From positions 1-53,624 of the forward strand of contig JAJTBO010000025.1 in NCBI GenBank assembly GCA_021286855.1: a stretch of 53,624 bases of DNA. Direction: 5' to 3'. Shown here one piece after another: positions 49,987 to 53,624 of the stretch; the first letter of the stretch is position 1, and each line of letters starts with the position of its first letter. The stretch is from Hyphomicrobiales bacterium. GTDB lineage: Bacteria > Pseudomonadota > Alphaproteobacteria > Rhizobiales > Ancalomicrobiaceae. A model generated the notes under the pieces. It had not been told where the DNA came from. It made no database searches and was given only the letters and a program-made list of their open reading frames with translations. The position numbers were made by a program, and so were the translations under genes.

Positions 49987-50060
49987 GAGGATGGGTCTCG
50001 CGTCATCGAACGAGGCCCCATCATCTCACGAGATTTTCACGCGAGAACAACTTTTGATTT
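49724..50060. repeat. 337-bp duplication, copy at toxin 1
   Basis: Partner of 48,264-48,600, 1,460 bases away, with a single substitution. The near-identity implies recent duplication or ongoing gene conversion and gives a substrate for recombination that would delete the intervening toxin tail and immunity genes. Confidence 0.95.
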
Positions 50061-50292
50061 GTCATCGATTGTGCGCCGCGCGCCGGCATTCGCGTCCCTC
50101 GCCCGCATTCCCCCATGCGCGCCCCGAAAACCTGCCCAGACATTGGGCATTTCGCCCCAACCGTATGCAGAATCGGTCGAAATACGCATTTTCCTGCCGC
50201 CCGAAGCTGCTTGCGCCTCATTCTTCGGCGGCGGAATATGACGTCGAACGCATACTTTGGTGATGCGTGAGCGCCAGGGAGACGCGATCGAG
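49987..50292. other. divergent promoter region of toxin 1 and the ATP-grasp gene
   Basis: About 300 bases without a gene. The left 74 bases belong to the duplicated block and include TTGTTC as a possible -35 element on the minus strand. Around 50,198-50,234 an imperfect stem (GCCGCCcGAAG with CTTCGGCGGC) precedes the ATP-grasp gene. Confidence 0.5.
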
Positions 50293-51771
50293 ATGGTGGC
50301 CACGGCCTTCGACGAGATGTCGGCATTCGGTTCGGAAGTACGCTCCGGCTACGAAATCGTCTCCGAGTGGTTGAAGAAGACGCCGCCCGAAGTCCTGGTC
50401 CGCCGCCGCCACGAGGCGGAACTGCTCTTCCGCCGCATCGGCATCACCTTCGCCGTGTATGGGGACGCCGAGGGCGAAGAGCGCCTGATCCCCTTCGACA
50501 TCGTGCCGCGCGTCATCACCCGCCCCGAGTGGGACCGCCTCGCCGAGGGCCTCGAGCAGCGCGTCACCGCGCTCAACATGTTCCTCAAGGACATCTATTC
50601 GAAGGGCGAAGTGGTCAAGGCCGGCGTCATCCCGGAAGACCTCGTCTACCGCAATCCCTGCTACCGGCCGGAGATGCAGGGCATCCAGCTGCCGCACGAC
50701 ATCTGGGTGTCGATCGCCGGCATCGACCTCGTCCGCGTCGATCCCGACACCTTCTATGTGCTCGAAGACAACGCCCGCACCCCCTCCGGCGTCTCCTACA
50801 TGTTGGAGAACCGCGAGGTGATGCTGCGCCTCTTCCCGGATCTCTGCTCGCGCCACCGCATCGCGCCGGTCGAAAACTACGCCGACGAACTGCTCGCCAC
50901 CCTGAAGTCGATGGCGCCGCGCACCGCCTCCGCCGACCCGACCGTCTGCGTGCTGACGCCGGGGCCGTTCAACTCCGCCTATTACGAGCATTCGTTCCTC
51001 GCCGACAAGCTCGGCGCGGAGCTGGTCGAGGGCTCCGATCTCTACGTTCGTGAGAACGTCGTCTGGATGCGCACCACCGAGGGCCCGAAGCGGGTCGACG
51101 TGATCTATCGCCGCATCGACGACGACTTCATCGATCCGCTGACCTTCCGCCCGGATTCGGTGCTCGGCGTGCCCGGCCTGATCTCCGCCTATCGCGCCGG
51201 CAACGTGACGCTCGCCAACGCGGTCGGCACCGGCGTCGCCGACGACAAGGCGGTCTATTCCTACATGCCGGAGATCATCCGCTTCTACACCGGCAAGGAC
51301 GCCATCTTGCACAACGTGCCGACCTGGCGCTGCCGCGAGCCCGACGCGCTGAAATACGTCCTCGACCATCTGCCCGAGCTGGTGGTCAAGGAGGTCGACG
51401 GCTCCGGCGGCTACGGCATGCTGGTCGGCCCCAAGGCCGACGCCGCCAAGATCGAGACCTTCCGCGCCAAGCTGAAGGCCCACCCGGAGAAGTTCATCGC
51501 CCAGCCGACGCTGGCGCTCTCGACCTGCCCGACCTACGTGAACGAGGGCGTCGCGCCGCGCCACGTCGATCTGCGCCCCTACGTGCTGAACGGCGCCGAC
51601 GGCGTGCGCACCGTGCCCGGCGGCCTCACCCGCGTCGCGCTGACCGAGGGCTCGCTGGTCGTCAACTCGAGCCAGGGCGGCGGCACCAAGGACACCTGGG
51701 TGGTGGATCTCGCGCCGCCCAAGGTCGCTCAACAGCAGCAACAGCAACAGAACTCCGCCGCAAAGCTCTGA
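50293..51771 (+). CDS. circularly permuted type 2 ATP-grasp protein (COG2308)
   Basis: A 492-residue protein of the former DUF404/DUF407 family. Blocks include ERLIPFDIVPRVITRPEWDRLAEGLEQRVTALNMFLKDIY, RPEMQGIQLPHDIWVSIAGIDLVRV, YVLEDNARTPSGVSYMLENR, and late VVKEVDGSGGYGMLVGP, FIAQPTLALSTCPT and RHVDLRPYVL. It is predicted to form amide bonds with ATP. The C-terminus ends in a Gln run. Start candidates are TTG 50,257, ATG 50,263 and ATG 50,293; I chose the last, which follows GGGAGA. It leads the cluster with the alpha-E and transglutaminase genes. Confidence 0.92.
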   Translation: MVATAFDEMSAFGSEVRSGYEIVSEWLKKTPPEVLVRRRHEAELLFRRIGITFAVYGDAEGEERLIPFDIVPRVITRPEWDRLAEGLEQRVTALNMFLKDIYSKGEVVKAGVIPEDLVYRNPCYRPEMQGIQLPHDIWVSIAGIDLVRVDPDTFYVLEDNARTPSGVSYMLENREVMLRLFPDLCSRHRIAPVENYADELLATLKSMAPRTASADPTVCVLTPGPFNSAYYEHSFLADKLGAELVEGSDLYVRENVVWMRTTEGPKRVDVIYRRIDDDFIDPLTFRPDSVLGVPGLISAYRAGNVTLANAVGTGVADDKAVYSYMPEIIRFYTGKDAILHNVPTWRCREPDALKYVLDHLPELVVKEVDGSGGYGMLVGPKADAAKIETFRAKLKAHPEKFIAQPTLALSTCPTYVNEGVAPRHVDLRPYVLNGADGVRTVPGGLTRVALTEGSLVVNSSQGGGTKDTWVVDLAPPKVAQQQQQQQNSAAKL

Positions 51772-51813
51772 TCGCTCGGCTCACGCCGACCCGCGCCCGT
51801 CCGGGGAAGACCC

Positions 51814-52758
51814 ATGCTCAGCCGCACCGCCGACAGTCTCTTCTGGCTCTCCCGCTACGTCGAACGCGCCGAAAACACCGCGCGCATCATCGACGCCGCC
51901 GCCCGCCTCGCCACCCTGCCGTCCGGCTACGGCGCCTCGACCAACGAATGGGAATCGGCGCTGTCGGCCTCCGGCACGCTCGCCGCCTTCAAGGAGGTCT
52001 ATGGCGAGGAGCCGACGCCGGAGAGCGCCATCGACTTCCTCGCCTTCTCCCCGGCCAATCCCTCCTCGATCAAGAGCTGCCTCGAGACCGCGCGCTTCAA
52101 CGCCCGCGCCGTGCGCACCGCGCTGACCGCCGAGATGTGGGAGACGATCAACTCCGCTTGGCTGGAGCTCAAGGACTACGGCCCGGGCGAACTCGACCTC
52201 GGCCAGCTCTCCGACTTCCTGCGCTTCGTCAAACGCACCTCGCTCGCCTTCGACGGCTCGGCCTATCGGACGATGCTGAGAAACGACGCCTATTGGTTCA
52301 CCCGCCTCGGCGTCTTCGTCGAGCGCTCCGACGCCACCGCCCGCCTGCTCGACGTCAAGTATCACGTGCTCCTGCCGCCCGAGGCGCACGTCGGCGGCGG
52401 CATCGACTATTTCCAGTGGTCGGCGGTGCTGCGCGCCGTCTCGGCCCAGACCTCCTATCACTGGGTCTACCGCCAGAGCCTGAAGCCCTGGCTGGTCGCC
52501 GACCTGATGATCCTCAATTCGCAGATGCCGCGCTCGCTCGCCGCCTGCTACGAGAGCCTGACTCGCAATCTCGATCAGATCGCGCATCAATACGGGCGAC
52601 AGGGGGCCTCGCAACGAGCCGCCCGTTCGACCTACATGCGCCTGCAGAACGCCGACATCGACTCGATCATCGCCGGCGGCCTGCACGAGTTCCTGGAGAG
52701 CTTCGTCGCCGAGAACAGTCGTCTCGGCGGACTGATTGCGGAACAGTACCTGGTCTGA
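51814..52758 (+). CDS. alpha-E domain protein (COG2307, DUF403)
   Basis: A 314-residue, wholly helical protein: MLSRTADSLFWLSRYVERAENTARIIDAAARL at the start, then SSIKSCLETARFNARAVRTALTAEMWETINSAW, MLRNDAYWFTRLGVFVERSDATARLLDVKYHVLLP, and NSQMPRSLAACYESLTRNLDQIA. It is always found beside the permuted ATP-grasp gene and may be its partner or substrate-binding subunit. It starts 42 bases after that gene and ends four bases before the transglutaminase gene, so the three form an operon. Confidence 0.94.
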   Translation: MLSRTADSLFWLSRYVERAENTARIIDAAARLATLPSGYGASTNEWESALSASGTLAAFKEVYGEEPTPESAIDFLAFSPANPSSIKSCLETARFNARAVRTALTAEMWETINSAWLELKDYGPGELDLGQLSDFLRFVKRTSLAFDGSAYRTMLRNDAYWFTRLGVFVERSDATARLLDVKYHVLLPPEAHVGGGIDYFQWSAVLRAVSAQTSYHWVYRQSLKPWLVADLMILNSQMPRSLAACYESLTRNLDQIAHQYGRQGASQRAARSTYMRLQNADIDSIIAGGLHEFLESFVAENSRLGGLIAEQYLV

Positions 52759-52762
52759 TCCC

Positions 52763-53575
52763 ATGCGCCTCGCCATCACCCATGCGACGGTCTACCGCTT
52801 CGAGACCCCCGCCGCCCGCGCCATCCAGACGCTGCGCCTGACCCCGCGCACCACCGAGGCTCAGCTGGTCGACCGCTGGCGCATCGACGTCTCGCAGGAC
52901 TGTCGGCTGGTCGCGGTCGAGGACGCCTTCGGCAATCTCACCCATACCTTCTCGATCGACGGACCGATCGACGAACTGGTGATCGAGGCCTCCGGCGAAG
53001 TCGTCACCGAGGACACCGCCGGCATCCTGCATCGCACCCGCGAACGCCTGCCGCTCGCCGTCTTCCTGCGCATCACCGAACGCACGCCCCTGGAAGCGCC
53101 GGTGCGCGACTTCGCCGCCACCGCCCTCGCCGAGAGCGTCGGCGATCGGCTCGCCGCCCTGCATCTGATGATGGGCCGGATCTCCGAGCGCCTCGCCGTC
53201 GATCCCGACGCGCCGCCGACGCTGCCGAACGAGGCGCTCGCCGCCGAAGCCGCGACCCCCGAAGACGTCGCCCACCTCTTCGCCGCCGCCGCCCGCTCGA
53301 TCGACGTGCCGACCCGCTGCGTCTCCGGCTGGCGTTTCGATCCCGACGACCCGGCCGACGCCCGCCTGCACGCCTGGAACGAGGCCCACCTCGGCCCCGG
53401 TCTCGGGTGGGTCGGGTTCGACGCGACCCGCAACGAATGCCCGACCGACCGCTGGGTCCGCCTCGCCGTCGGCCTCGACGCGCTCGACACCTGCCCGATC
53501 CGTGGCGTCCGCACGCATTTCGGCGAAGAGGCCGTAGAAACACGTACGGAACTGCGCGAGATCTCGGTCTGTTGA
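52763..53575 (+). CDS. transglutaminase-like protein lacking the catalytic Cys
   Basis: A 270-residue protein. The N-terminal beta domain reads MRLAITHATVYRFETPAARAIQTLRLTPRTT. The transglutaminase core keeps AHLFAAAARSIDVPTRCVSGW, the His of HAWNEAHL and the Asp of GWVGFDATRNECPTD. The block normally reading GVCQD-x-AH is TPEDVAH, so the nucleophilic Cys is Pro. It is probably a non-enzymatic relative or a decayed gene. Its stop TGA lies in the presumed end of an IS21-like element, so the native C-terminus may have been replaced after about residue 268. Confidence 0.88.
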   Translation: MRLAITHATVYRFETPAARAIQTLRLTPRTTEAQLVDRWRIDVSQDCRLVAVEDAFGNLTHTFSIDGPIDELVIEASGEVVTEDTAGILHRTRERLPLAVFLRITERTPLEAPVRDFAATALAESVGDRLAALHLMMGRISERLAVDPDAPPTLPNEALAAEAATPEDVAHLFAAAARSIDVPTRCVSGWRFDPDDPADARLHAWNEAHLGPGLGWVGFDATRNECPTDRWVRLAVGLDALDTCPIRGVRTHFGEEAVETRTELREISVC

Positions 53576-53624
53576 TTTCCGCGGAGAACTGACCCGGGCT
53601 TTCCACCGAGAATTGACCCGTCTC
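53570..53624. mobile_element. end of an IS21-like insertion element
   Basis: From TGTTGATTTCC onward, two direct 21-bp repeats appear: 53,576-53,596 (TTTCCGCGGAGAACTGACCC) and 53,600-53,620 (TTTCCACCGAGAATTGACCC), matching at 18 of 21 positions. Multiple terminal repeats with AGAAYTGACCC and a TG end are typical of IS21-family elements. The rest of the element lies beyond the window. Confidence 0.6.

Noticed and set aside
51728-51753. CAG/CAA run in the ATP-grasp gene (Gln tract)
   Set aside because: A short in-frame Gln run at the C-terminus; low complexity, not a regulatory repeat.

Overview
The window is about 53.6 kb of high-GC DNA from an alphaproteobacterium, most likely in the Hyphomicrobiales (Rhizobiales). 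The evidence is the DUF3126, PAS_5-type, PilZ and zf-CHCC genes, an exact TTAA-N7-TTAA CtrA-type box, and a large palindrome that looks like intergenic repeats of that order. I cannot name a genus. Most of the sequence is dense chromosomal housekeeping with short gaps, strong GGAG-type ribosome sites and GC-rich hairpins between convergent genes.

Layout. 1-24,300 is core: the start of parE, a MESH1-like small alarmone hydrolase, yidD, thrS, hisI, an orphan phnM, a patatin-like lipase, CBS, rhomboid, PAS and PilZ proteins, a gamma-carbonic anhydrase, a soluble chemoreceptor with a CZB domain, cysE, a crotonase, an alpha/beta hydrolase, a flavin monooxygenase, a cinA-like gene and gpt. At 20,563-22,770 is a compact predicted restriction-modification cassette (GIY-YIG nuclease, Vsr, C5 methyltransferase), followed by a VWA protein.

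24,319-35,895 is a tRNA-Leu(UAA) plus an 11.5-kb integrated element. It is bounded by an exact 23-bp repeat of the tRNA 3' end and carries paired CTACAAA motifs at both ends, probably integrase arm sites. It encodes a tyrosine integrase, a degenerate HNH-like protein, a large protein that may be a podovirus-type internal virion protein, a zinc-ribbon protein, a Rha regulator, three BRO antirepressor paralogues (two damaged), a lipoprotein and a serine recombinase. Several genes are separated by terminators, as in independently acquired phage modules. There is no full set of virion genes, so it is a remnant or a satellite.

35,955-46,843 returns to core genes: a sugar acetyltransferase, lrgA/lrgB, an aldose epimerase, rhodanese, EAL-CBS-GGDEF, a GT39 transferase, an orphan NMT1-type binding protein, sfsA, map and radC. 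46,888-50,060 is the most interesting locus: two toxin genes with an identical 89-residue N-terminal module and divergent C-terminal domains resembling the RNase A-like CdiA-CT toxins, interleaved with five immunity-like units (one disrupted by a 14-bp deletion). 50,293-53,575 holds three genes of the known ATP-grasp / alpha-E / transglutaminase cluster. Its transglutaminase lacks the nucleophilic Cys, and the window ends in what looks like the end of an IS21-family element at that gene's 3' end.
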